A stretch of DNA of 14,267 nucleotides. Source: UBA1189 sp045647345 (GTDB lineage Bacteria > Bacteroidota > Bacteroidia > Bacteroidales > Bacteroidaceae). The DNA is taken from assembly GCA_045647345.1 (NCBI GenBank), contig JAZRMG010000057.1, positions 1 to 14,267 on the forward strand. Reading direction: 5' to 3'. Both the position numbers and the translations under genes were made by a program. How positions within the stretch are numbered: position 1 is the first letter of the stretch; each line of letters opens with the position of its first letter. This document shows positions 1 to 8,464 of this stretch, in pieces. The notes beneath the pieces were generated by a model. It was not told the DNA's origin and searched no databases. It saw nothing but the letters and a program-made list of their open reading frames with translations.

Positions 1-137
1 GCGGTCTCGGTTTGAAGGAGGCTAAGGACATGGTAGACGGTGCTCCCAGCGTAGTTAAGGAAGGTCTTTCTAAGGACGAGGCTGAGAACTTGAAGAAGGC
101 TCTCGAAGAGGCTGGTGCTGAGGTAGAACTTAAGTAA
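1..137 (+). CDS. rplL: 50S ribosomal protein L7/L12, C-terminal end (partial)
   Basis: This is the 3' end of a gene truncated by the window start. The open frame begins at base 3 and stops at TAA 135-137. The visible 44 residues begin GLGLKEAKDMVDGAPSVVKE and end AEVELK. This is the conserved C-terminal domain of L7/L12, the stalk protein that recruits translation factors to the ribosome. The GLGLKEAK and VDGAP motifs are family hallmarks. The neighbour fits as well: rplL directly precedes rpoB in most bacteria. A strong hairpin with a U-tract follows 23 bases after the stop, so many transcripts coming from rplL probably end there. Confidence 0.96.
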   Translation, partial: GLGLKEAKDMVDGAPSVVKEGLSKDEAENLKKALEEAGAEVELK

Positions 138-160
138 TTGCAGCCTGTCGTCAGGTAAAC

Positions 161-199
161 GGTTAAGAATCCCCTTGTTTTGGGGTTCTTAACCTTTTT
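161..199 (+). terminator. Intrinsic terminator or attenuator between rplL and rpoB
   Basis: Arms are GGTTAAGAATCCCC (161-174) and GGGGTTCTTAACC (182-194). They pair over 13 bp with one bulged T at 170, around a 7-nt loop. TTTTT follows at 195-199. This is a textbook Rho-independent terminator, placed between two co-oriented genes that are normally co-transcribed. I see no convincing Bacteroidetes promoter in 138-238, so rpoBC expression probably depends on readthrough, which makes this an attenuator by inference. In E. coli an attenuator in the same gap sets ribosomal protein to polymerase ratios. A minor 4-bp hairpin (CCTG 144-147, CAGG 152-155) lies just upstream. Confidence 0.85.
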
Positions 200-238
200 G
201 TGCCTAATCTTAATTTAAGTTCTAAAAAACATCACCCA

Positions 239-3200
239 ATGTCTTCAAATATTGTAAACCAGAGAATTAACTTCGCTTCTATCAAGAATCCGGTAGAATG
301 TCCGGACTTCTTGGAAGTACAATTGAAGTCATTTAAAGACTTCCTTCAATTAGACACTCCCCCTGAAAAGCGTAAGAACGATGGTCTTTATAAGGTGTTT
401 GCAGAGAATTTCCCTATTGCAGATACCCGTAATAACTTTGTTCTCGAGTTTTTGGATTATTATATTGACCCGCCCCGTTACTCAATTGCTGAGTGCTTGG
501 AGCGTGGTTTGACATATTGTGTCCCCTTAAAAGCCAAGTTGAAACTGTATTGTACCGATCCTGATCATGAGGATTTTGATACGGTAATACAGGATGTATT
601 CTTGGGTCCTATCCCTTATATGACCGAGCAGGGTACGTTCATCATCAATGGTGCTGAGCGTGTCGTTGTGTCACAGCTTCACCGTTCACCCGGTGTGTTC
701 TTCGGTCAGAGCGTTCATGCTAATGGTACGCAGCTCTATTCTGCACGTATTATTCCGTTCAAGGGCTCTTGGATTGAGTTTGCTACAGACATCAATAATG
801 TGATGTATGCATACATCGATCGTAAGAAGAAGTTGCCCGTGACAACGTTGTTGCGCGCCATCGGTTTTGAGAATGATAAGGACATCCTCGAAATATTCGA
901 TTTAGCTGAGGAGGTAAAGGTTAACAAAACCAATATGAAGAAGGTACTTGACCGTAAGTTGGCGGCAAGAATCTTGAAGACACGTGTTGAAGATTTCGTT
1001 GATGCAGATACCGGTGAAGTGGTATCTATCGAACGTAACGAGGTGCTTTTCGAGCGTGAGACCATATTGGATGAAGACGTTGTTGCAGAAATTCTGGATT
1101 CTGGGGTTGAGACCATCCTTGTTCACAAGGAGTCTGCTAACCGCTCAGATTTCTCTATAATATTTAACACCCTACAGAAGGATCCCAGTAACTCTGAACG
1201 TGAGGCTGTGCTGTACATCTATCGCCAATTGCGTAATGCAGACCCCGCTGATGATGCAAGTGCACGTGAGGTTATCAACAACCTCTTCTTCTCGGATAAA
1301 CGTTACGACTTGGGTGAGGTAGGACGTTATCGTATCAATAGAAAGCTCAATCTGACTACAGATATGAGCGTTGGTGTACTCACCAAGGAGGATATCATCG
1401 AGATTATCAAATATCTTATCGAGTTGATCAACTCTAAGGCTGTTGTCGATGATATCGACCACTTGAGTAACCGTCGTGTGCGCACTGTGGGCGAGCAATT
1501 GGCTAATCAGTTTGCTATCGGCTTGGCTCGTATGTCACGCACTATCCGTGAGCGTATGAACGTTCGCGACAATGAGGTGTTCACTCCGACTGACTTGATT
1601 AACGCGAAGACTGTATCTTCTGTTATCAACTCGTTCTTCGGTACGAACGCGCTTTCACAATTTATGGACCAGACTAACCCGTTGGCTGAGATTACTCACA
1701 AGCGTCGTATGTCTGCGCTCGGTCCTGGAGGTTTGTCACGTGAACGTGCTGGCTTCGAGGTTCGTGACGTACACTATACACACTATGGTCGTCTCTGTCC
1801 TATCGAGACTCCTGAAGGTCCTAACATCGGTCTTATCTCTTCTCTTTGTATCTATGCAAAGATCAACCATCTTGGTTTCATTGAGACTCCCTACCGCAAG
1901 GTTGCGAATGCTAAGGTAGACCTCTCTCCCGAGGGTCTCGTATATCTCTCTGCTGAGGAGGAAGAAGATAAGATTATTGCTCAGGGTAATGCTCCACTCA
2001 ACGAGCAGGGTGGTTTCATCCGCAAGAAAGTTAAGTCACGTCGTGACGCAGACTATCCTGTAGTAGATCCCGACCAGGTTGAGCTGATGGACGTATCACC
2101 CCAGCAGATTGCATCTATTGCTGCATCACTCATTCCGTTCCTTGAGCATGACGATGCTAACCGTGCATTGATGGGATCTAACATGATGCGTCAGGCAGTT
2201 CCTTTGTTGCGCAGTGAGGCTCCTATCGTAGGTACTGGTATCGAGAAACAGCTTGCCGAGGATTCACGCACTCAGCTTGTTGCTGAGGGTGACGGTGTAG
2301 TTGAGTATGTAGATGCAGCTACTATCAAGATATTGTATGATCGTACCGAGGAGGAGGAGTTCATTAGCTTCGATTCAGCTTTGAAGGAATATAGAATTCC
2401 CAAGTTCAAGCGTACCAACCAGAACATGACTATCGACCTTCGTCCTATTTGCGAAAAGGGGCAGCGTGTCAAGAAGGGTGATATCCTTACCGAGGGTTAC
2501 TCGACCGAGAAGGGTGAGTTGGCATTGGGTAAGAACCTTTTGGTAGCTTACATGCCTTGGAAGGGTTATAACTATGAGGACGCTATTGTGCTCAACGAGC
2601 GTGTTGTACGCGAAGACATCCTTACCTCTGTTCACGTAGAGGAGTTTATCCTTGAGGTTCGTGAGACTAAGCGTGGTATGGAGGAACTTACCTCTGATAT
2701 TCCTAATGTTAGTGAGGATGCTACCAAGGATTTGGACGATACCGGTATCATTCGTATTGGTGCTACTGTAGAACCTGGTGATATCCTTATTGGTAAGATT
2801 ACTCCTAAGGGAGAGTCTGACCCCTCACCTGAGGAGAAGTTGCTCCGCGCCATCTTTGGTGACAAGGCTGGCGATGTGAAGGATGCTTCACTCAAGGCTT
2901 CACCTTCATTGAAGGGTGTAGTTATTGACAAGAAGCTCTTCTCACGTGCCATCAAGACACGTAGCTCTAAGCTCGCTGACAAAGCTTTGATGCCTAAGAT
3001 TGACGAGGAGTTTGACGAGCGCGCTGGCGAGTTCAAGAAGATTCTTGTAGACAAGCTGCTTGCTCTTACCGATGGTCTCGTGTCACAGGGCGTGAAGGAC
3101 TATGTAGGTGTTGAGGTCGTTGCTAAGGGAGCTAAGTTCACCAAGAAAGATCTCCAGGCACTTGATTATACATCTGTTCAGCTCAGCGGATGGACGAATG

Positions 3201-4051
3201 ATGAGCACAAGAATGAGTTGATCAGTCAGCTTATCATCAATTACATTCGCAAGTATAAAGAACTTGATGCAGAGATTAAACGTAAGAAATTTGCCATTAC
3301 CATCGGTGACGAGTTGCCCTCAGGTATCATGCAGATGGCAAAGGTATATATAGCCAAGAAACGTAAAATTGGTGTCGGTGATAAGATGGCCGGTCGTCAC
3401 GGTAACAAGGGTATCGTTTCACGTGTAGTACGTCAGGAGGATATGCCGTTCTTGGAGGATGGTACTCCCGTAGATATCGTACTTAACCCGCTGGGTGTGC
3501 CCTCTCGTATGAATATCGGTCAGATTTTCGAGACTGTACTCGGTCATGCCGGTAAGAAGTTGGGTGTTAAGTTTGCTACACCTATCTTCGATGGTGCTAC
3601 ATTGGATGATCTCTCTGTATGGACTGACAAGGCTGGTCTCCCTCGCTATGGTAAGACTTACTTGTATGATGGTGGTACTGGTGATCGTTTTGACCAACCC
3701 GCGACAGTAGGTGTGACCTATATGTTGAAGTTGGGTCACATGGTTGAGGATAAAATGCACGCCCGTTCTATCGGTCCGTACTCACTCATCACTCAGCAAC
3801 CTCTTGGTGGTAAGGCGCAGTTCGGTGGTCAGCGTTTCGGAGAGATGGAGGTTTGGGCACTTGAAGCTTTCGGTGCCGCCCATATCTTGCAAGAGATCCT
3901 TACGATCAAGTCTGATGACGTAGTAGGCCGTGCTAAGGCATACGAAGCCATTGTTAAGGGTGATCCTATGCCTACACCGGGTATACCGGAATCTCTCAAC
4001 GTATTGTTGCATGAGTTAAGAGGTTTGGGCTTGAGTGTAACCCTCGAATAA
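239..4051 (+). CDS. rpoB: DNA-directed RNA polymerase subunit beta
   Basis: Beta subunit of RNA polymerase, which forms one jaw of the clamp and part of the catalytic centre. I chose ATG 239, giving 1270 residues starting MSSNIVNQRINFAS, because this matches the Bacteroides start and length as I recall them. The frame stays open to a GTG at 200, but that codon directly follows the terminator U-tract and adds 13 non-conserved residues. Visible landmarks are the rifampicin pocket (L472, S473, Q474, D477, H487, R490 and S492, equal to E. coli 511-531), the YNYED active-site motif (E780, D781), KMAGRHGNKG with K1049 and K1057 (E. coli K1065, K1073), and the C-terminal GEMEVWALEAFGAAH segment that packs on beta-prime. 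Pocket residues at these positions are wild type, so no classic rifampicin resistance allele is seen. rpoC follows after 28 bases with no hairpin, so the two form one transcript. There is no Shine-Dalgarno; the upstream sequence is A-rich. Confidence 0.98.
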   Translation: MSSNIVNQRINFASIKNPVECPDFLEVQLKSFKDFLQLDTPPEKRKNDGLYKVFAENFPIADTRNNFVLEFLDYYIDPPRYSIAECLERGLTYCVPLKAKLKLYCTDPDHEDFDTVIQDVFLGPIPYMTEQGTFIINGAERVVVSQLHRSPGVFFGQSVHANGTQLYSARIIPFKGSWIEFATDINNVMYAYIDRKKKLPVTTLLRAIGFENDKDILEIFDLAEEVKVNKTNMKKVLDRKLAARILKTRVEDFVDADTGEVVSIERNEVLFERETILDEDVVAEILDSGVETILVHKESANRSDFSIIFNTLQKDPSNSEREAVLYIYRQLRNADPADDASAREVINNLFFSDKRYDLGEVGRYRINRKLNLTTDMSVGVLTKEDIIEIIKYLIELINSKAVVDDIDHLSNRRVRTVGEQLANQFAIGLARMSRTIRERMNVRDNEVFTPTDLINAKTVSSVINSFFGTNALSQFMDQTNPLAEITHKRRMSALGPGGLSRERAGFEVRDVHYTHYGRLCPIETPEGPNIGLISSLCIYAKINHLGFIETPYRKVANAKVDLSPEGLVYLSAEEEEDKIIAQGNAPLNEQGGFIRKKVKSRRDADYPVVDPDQVELMDVSPQQIASIAASLIPFLEHDDANRALMGSNMMRQAVPLLRSEAPIVGTGIEKQLAEDSRTQLVAEGDGVVEYVDAATIKILYDRTEEEEFISFDSALKEYRIPKFKRTNQNMTIDLRPICEKGQRVKKGDILTEGYSTEKGELALGKNLLVAYMPWKGYNYEDAIVLNERVVREDILTSVHVEEFILEVRETKRGMEELTSDIPNVSEDATKDLDDTGIIRIGATVEPGDILIGKITPKGESDPSPEEKLLRAIFGDKAGDVKDASLKASPSLKGVVIDKKLFSRAIKTRSSKLADKALMPKIDEEFDERAGEFKKILVDKLLALTDGLVSQGVKDYVGVEVVAKGAKFTKKDLQALDYTSVQLSGWTNDEHKNELISQLIINYIRKYKELDAEIKRKKFAITIGDELPSGIMQMAKVYIAKKRKIGVGDKMAGRHGNKGIVSRVVRQEDMPFLEDGTPVDIVLNPLGVPSRMNIGQIFETVLGHAGKKLGVKFATPIFDGATLDDLSVWTDKAGLPRYGKTYLYDGGTGDRFDQPATVGVTYMLKLGHMVEDKMHARSIGPYSLITQQPLGGKAQFGGQRFGEMEVWALEAFGAAHILQEILTIKSDDVVGRAKAYEAIVKGDPMPTPGIPESLNVLLHELRGLGLSVTLE

Positions 4052-4079
4052 GACGTTTCATCTTTCAGTTTAGAAAATT

Positions 4080-7000
4080 ATGGCTTTTAGAAAAGATACA
4101 AAGATTAAGAATAATTTCACGAAGATTTCGATAGGTCTGGCTTCTCCCGAAGAGATTCTTGAGAACTCAAGTGGTGAGGTGCTTAAGCCCGAAACCATCA
4201 ACTATCGTACATATAAACCCGAACGTGACGGTCTCTTCTGCGAGCGCATCTTCGGTCCTGTAAAGGACTATGAGTGCCATTGCGGAAAGTATAAGCGTAT
4301 CCGTTATAAGGGTATCGTCTGCGATCGTTGTGGTGTAGAGGTAACTGAGAAGAAGGTACGTCGTGAGCGTATGGGTCACATCCAGTTGGTTGTGCCCGTA
4401 GCTCATATCTGGTACTTCCGCTCATTGCCCAACAAGATTGGTTACTTGTTGGGATTGCCCACCAAGAGCTTGGATGCTATCATCTATTACGAACGCTATG
4501 TGGTTATTCAGCCGGGTGTTGCAGCTGAAGAAGGTATTGAGAAGCTACAGCTGCTTTCAGAGGAGGAATATCTTGACCTTCTTGATAAACTCCCAAGAGA
4601 CAACCAGTTCCTTGAGGATAATGACCCCAATAAGTTCATCGCTAAGATGGGTGCAGAGGCTGTTCAGGACTTGCTCGCAGGTCTCGACCTTGATGCTCTC
4701 TCTTACGAGTTGCGTAACCGCGCCAACAGCGATACTTCACAGCAGCGTAAGAACGATGCATTGAAGCGTCTTCAGGTGGTTGAGTCGTTCCGTGCGTCAA
4801 AGCACCGCAATCGTCCTGAGTGGATGATTCTCACGATTATTCCCGTGACTCCTCCCGAATTGCGTCCTTTGGTGCCTCTTGATGGTGGCCGTTTCGCTAC
4901 ATCAGACTTGAACGACCTATATCGTCGTGTTATCATCCGTAACAACCGTCTGAAACGTCTTATCGAAATCAAGGCTCCTGAGGTAATTCTCCGTAACGAG
5001 AAGCGTATGTTGCAGGAGGCTGTAGACTCGCTCTTCGACAACTCACGTAAGGCAAGTGCTGTTAAGTCTGAGGCCAACCGTCCTTTGAAGTCTCTCTCTG
5101 ACTCATTGAAGGGTAAGCAGGGTCGTTTCCGTCAGAACCTTCTTGGTAAGCGTGTTGACTACTCGGCTCGTTCGGTAATCGTTGTAGGTCCTGAATTGAA
5201 GATGGGTGAGTGTGGTCTTCCTAAGTTGATGGCCGCTGAGCTCTATAAGCCGTTCATCATCCGTAAGCTCATCGAGCGCGGCATCGTGAAGACTGTTAAG
5301 TCAGCGAAGAAGATCGTTGACCGTAAGGATCCCATCATTTGGGACATTCTCGAGTATGTGATGAAGGGTCATCCTGTGCTCCTCAACCGTGCTCCGACAC
5401 TTCACCGTCTCGGTATTCAGGCTTTCCAACCCAAGATGATTGAGGGTAAGGCTATCCAGTTGCATCCGTTGGCATGTACCGCGTTCAACGCTGACTTCGA
5501 CGGTGACCAGATGGCTGTTCACTTGCCCTTGAGCAACGAAGCAATACTTGAAGCACAGATGTTGATGCTTCAATCACATAACATCCTTAACCCCGCCAAT
5601 GGTGCGCCTATCACCGTGCCTGCTCAGGATATGGTACTCGGTTTGTACTACATCACCAAACTGCGCGAAGGTGCTAAGGGACAGGGGCTTACCTTCTATG
5701 GTCCCGAGGAGGCTCTCATCGCCTACAACGAGGGCAAGGTAGATATCCACGCTCCTGTAAAGGTGTTGGTCGACGACCTTGACGAGAACGGCAACATCGT
5801 GAAGATGATGCGCGAGACCTCAGTAGGTCGTGTTATCGTAAACGAGGTTGTTCCCGTAGAGTGCGGCTTCCTCAATACCATTATCTCTAAGAAGTCATTG
5901 CGCGACATCATCAGCAATGTGATCAAGACAGTGGGTGTAGCTCGTGCAGCTGAGTTCCTCGATGGTATCAAGGACCTCGGTTACAAGATGGCCTTCCAGG
6001 GTGGTCTGTCGTTCAACTTGGGTGATATCATCATCCCCGAGGAGAAGGAGCAGCTCGTGGCTAAGGGTAACGAAGAGGTTGAGGAGATTATGAACGAGTA
6101 TAACATGGGTTTCATCACCGACAACGAACGTTACAACAAGGTTATCGATGTATGGACTCACGTTAATGACGACCTCTCTCGCATCTTGATGAAGACGATT
6201 TCTACCGACGATCAGGGCTTCAACTCAGTATACATGATGTTGGATTCTGGTGCTCGTGGTAGTAAGGAGCAGATTCGTCAGCTCTCTGGTATGCGTGGTC
6301 TTATGGCTAAGCCCCAAAAGGCAGGTGCTGAAGGTGGTCAGATCATTGAGAACCCGATTCTTTCGAACTTTAAGGAGGGTCTTTCGGTGTTGGAGTACTT
6401 TATCTCTACCCACGGTGCTCGTAAGGGTCTTGCCGATACCGCTTTGAAGACTGCCGACGCTGGTTACTTGACACGTCGTCTTGTTGACGTATCGCACGAC
6501 GTTATCATCAACGAGGAGGATTGTGGTACACTCCGTGGTCTCGTATGCACTGCATTGAAGAACAACGATGAGGTTATCGCATCGCTTTCTGAGCGTATCC
6601 TCGGTCGTGTATCTGTTCACGATATCATTCATCCCACTACAGGTGAGCTTCTTGTTGCCGGTGGTGAGGAGATTACCGAAGACATTGCCAAGAAGATTGA
6701 AGACTCTCCCATCGAGAGCGTTGAGATTCGTTCAGTGCTCACTTGTGAGTCTAAGAAGGGTGTTTGTGCTAAGTGTTATGGTCGTAACCTGGCTACCAGC
6801 CGTATGGTTGAGAAGGGTGAGGCTGTCGGTGTTATCGCAGCTCAGTCAATCGGTGAGCCTGGTACACAGCTTACACTTCGTACCTTCCACGCCGGTGGTA
6901 CCGCGTCAAACATTGCTGCTAACGCAACTATCGTGGCTAAGAACAACTGCCGCGTAGAGTTCGACGAACTTCGTACCGTTGATGCCGTTGATGAAACTGG

Positions 7001-8366
7001 CGAAGCAGTGAAGATTGTTGTAGGTCGTTTGGGTGAGGTTCGCTTTGTCGACCAGAATACCGATATCACACTTTCTGCCCAGTCATTGCCTTATGGCTCT
7101 ACACTCTTCGTCGCTGACAAGACTATCGTAGAGAAGGGCACAATGATTGCTAAGTGGGATCCCTTCAATGCCGTTATCATTACCGAGACTGCAGGTCGTG
7201 TACAGTTCGAATCAGTTATTGAGGGCGTAACCTATCGTGTTGATTCAGACGAATCTACTGGTCTTCGTGAAGTGATTATCATCGAGTCTAAGGACAAGAC
7301 CAAGATACCTTCAGCTCACATCTTGAATGAGGATGGTATGATTATCCGTACCTACAACCTCCCCGTGGGTGGTCACGTGGTAATCGAGGATGGTCAGTTG
7401 CTCAAGGCTGGTGATGTGCTCGTTAAGATTCCTCGTGCTCAGGGTAAGGCTGGTGATATCACTGGTGGTCTTCCCCGTGTTACTGAGCTCTTTGAGGCAC
7501 GTAATCCGTCTAATCCCGCAGTAGTATCTGAAATCGATGGTGAGATCACCATGGGTAAGGTTAAGCGTGGTAACCGCGAGATAATCGTAACCTCTAAGAC
7601 CGGTGATGTGAAGAAATACCTCATCTCACTCTCTAAGCAAATCCTTGTACAGGAGAACGACTATGTGCGTGCCGGTACACCGCTTTCTGACGGTGCTATC
7701 ACTCCTCAGGATATCCTTGCTATTAAGGGTCCCACCGCTGTACAGGAGTACATCGTTAACGAGGTACAAGACGTATATCGTTTGCAGGGTGTTAAGATTA
7801 ACGACAAGCACTTCGAGATTATCGTACGCCAGATGATGCGTAAGGTTCAAATCAATGAGGCTGGTGATACTCGCTTCCTTGAGGCACAGATTGTGGATAA
7901 ACTTGAATTTATGGAAGAGAACGACCGCATCTGGGGTAAGAAGGTGGTTGTTGATGCCGGTGACTCAGAGAATCTTGTTGCAGGTCAGATTGTGACCGCT
8001 CGCAAGCTTCGTGATGAGAACAGTTCACTCAAGCGTCGTGACCTTAAACTCGTGCAAGTACGCGATGCAGTGCCTGCTACTTCTACACAGATTCTTCAGG
8101 GTATCACTCGTGCTGCGTTGCAGACTTCAAGCTTCATGTCAGCTGCTTCGTTCCAGGAGACCACTAAGGTGCTCAACGACGCTGCAATCAATGGCAAGAG
8201 CGACCGTCTTGAGGGTATGAAGGAGAACGTGATTTGTGGTCACCTTATCCCTGCCGGTACTGGTCAGCGTGAGTTCGAAAAGATTGTTGTGGGTTCACGT
8301 GAGGACTATGAGCGTACTATGGCTAATCGACGCAATGTAATAGATTTTAGCGATAGAGAAAATTAA
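4080..8366 (+). CDS. rpoC: DNA-directed RNA polymerase subunit beta-prime
   Basis: The 1428-residue beta-prime subunit carries the catalytic magnesium site. Seen in order: N-terminal zinc ribbon cysteines C66, C68, C81 and C84; the NADFDGDQ motif with metal-binding D472, D474 and D476; the bridge helix (GARGSKEQIRQLSGMRGLMAKP); the trigger loop (LKTADAGYLTRRLVD); and the second zinc site C815, C889, C896 and C899, each one position from the E. coli counterparts. A short segment after MAKP (QKAGAEGGQ) is longer than in E. coli and, from memory, also present in Bacteroides. The ATG at 4080 (MAFRKDTKIK) is the conserved start. Length agrees with Bacteroides RpoC. It shares a transcript with rpoB and ends at a strong bidirectional terminator, facing recG tail to tail. 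There is no frameshift or missing catalytic residue. Confidence 0.98.
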   Translation: MAFRKDTKIKNNFTKISIGLASPEEILENSSGEVLKPETINYRTYKPERDGLFCERIFGPVKDYECHCGKYKRIRYKGIVCDRCGVEVTEKKVRRERMGHIQLVVPVAHIWYFRSLPNKIGYLLGLPTKSLDAIIYYERYVVIQPGVAAEEGIEKLQLLSEEEYLDLLDKLPRDNQFLEDNDPNKFIAKMGAEAVQDLLAGLDLDALSYELRNRANSDTSQQRKNDALKRLQVVESFRASKHRNRPEWMILTIIPVTPPELRPLVPLDGGRFATSDLNDLYRRVIIRNNRLKRLIEIKAPEVILRNEKRMLQEAVDSLFDNSRKASAVKSEANRPLKSLSDSLKGKQGRFRQNLLGKRVDYSARSVIVVGPELKMGECGLPKLMAAELYKPFIIRKLIERGIVKTVKSAKKIVDRKDPIIWDILEYVMKGHPVLLNRAPTLHRLGIQAFQPKMIEGKAIQLHPLACTAFNADFDGDQMAVHLPLSNEAILEAQMLMLQSHNILNPANGAPITVPAQDMVLGLYYITKLREGAKGQGLTFYGPEEALIAYNEGKVDIHAPVKVLVDDLDENGNIVKMMRETSVGRVIVNEVVPVECGFLNTIISKKSLRDIISNVIKTVGVARAAEFLDGIKDLGYKMAFQGGLSFNLGDIIIPEEKEQLVAKGNEEVEEIMNEYNMGFITDNERYNKVIDVWTHVNDDLSRILMKTISTDDQGFNSVYMMLDSGARGSKEQIRQLSGMRGLMAKPQKAGAEGGQIIENPILSNFKEGLSVLEYFISTHGARKGLADTALKTADAGYLTRRLVDVSHDVIINEEDCGTLRGLVCTALKNNDEVIASLSERILGRVSVHDIIHPTTGELLVAGGEEITEDIAKKIEDSPIESVEIRSVLTCESKKGVCAKCYGRNLATSRMVEKGEAVGVIAAQSIGEPGTQLTLRTFHAGGTASNIAANATIVAKNNCRVEFDELRTVDAVDETGEAVKIVVGRLGEVRFVDQNTDITLSAQSLPYGSTLFVADKTIVEKGTMIAKWDPFNAVIITETAGRVQFESVIEGVTYRVDSDESTGLREVIIIESKDKTKIPSAHILNEDGMIIRTYNLPVGGHVVIEDGQLLKAGDVLVKIPRAQGKAGDITGGLPRVTELFEARNPSNPAVVSEIDGEITMGKVKRGNREIIVTSKTGDVKKYLISLSKQILVQENDYVRAGTPLSDGAITPQDILAIKGPTAVQEYIVNEVQDVYRLQGVKINDKHFEIIVRQMMRKVQINEAGDTRFLEAQIVDKLEFMEENDRIWGKKVVVDAGDSENLVAGQIVTARKLRDENSSLKRRDLKLVQVRDAVPATSTQILQGITRAALQTSSFMSAASFQETTKVLNDAAINGKSDRLEGMKENVICGHLIPAGTGQREFEKIVVGSREDYERTMANRRNVIDFSDREN

Positions 8367-8382
8367 TGATTAATTTTCATAT

Positions 8383-8424
8383 AAAAGAAATAGGGTGTGT
8401 CGCAGACACACCCTATTTCTTTTT
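8383..8424. terminator. Bidirectional intrinsic terminator between rpoC and recG
   Basis: Near-perfect inverted repeat with arms 8383-8400 (AAAAGAAATAGGGTGTGT) and 8406-8423 (ACACACCCTATTTCTTTT), loop CGCAG. The plus strand ends in TTTCTTTTT and the minus strand in TTTCTTTTATAT, so the same stem can end both rpoC and the convergent recG. It sits 17 bases after the rpoC stop and 41 bases beyond the recG stop. The 98-base gap between the genes holds nothing else I can support. Confidence 0.92.
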
Positions 8425-8464
8425 GCTTATTATGTCGTATTGTGGATGGATATGTGTGCTTTTT

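Noticed and set aside
211..218. TAATTTAA as a possible rpoB -7 box downstream of the terminator
   Set aside because: The last bases do not match TTTG, and no TTTG-like -33 element lies at the proper distance.
736..1498. Several minus-strand open frames of about 70-130 codons inside rpoB (similar ones inside rpoC)
   Set aside because: All are antisense to highly conserved RNA polymerase sequence and are by-products of its biased codon use.
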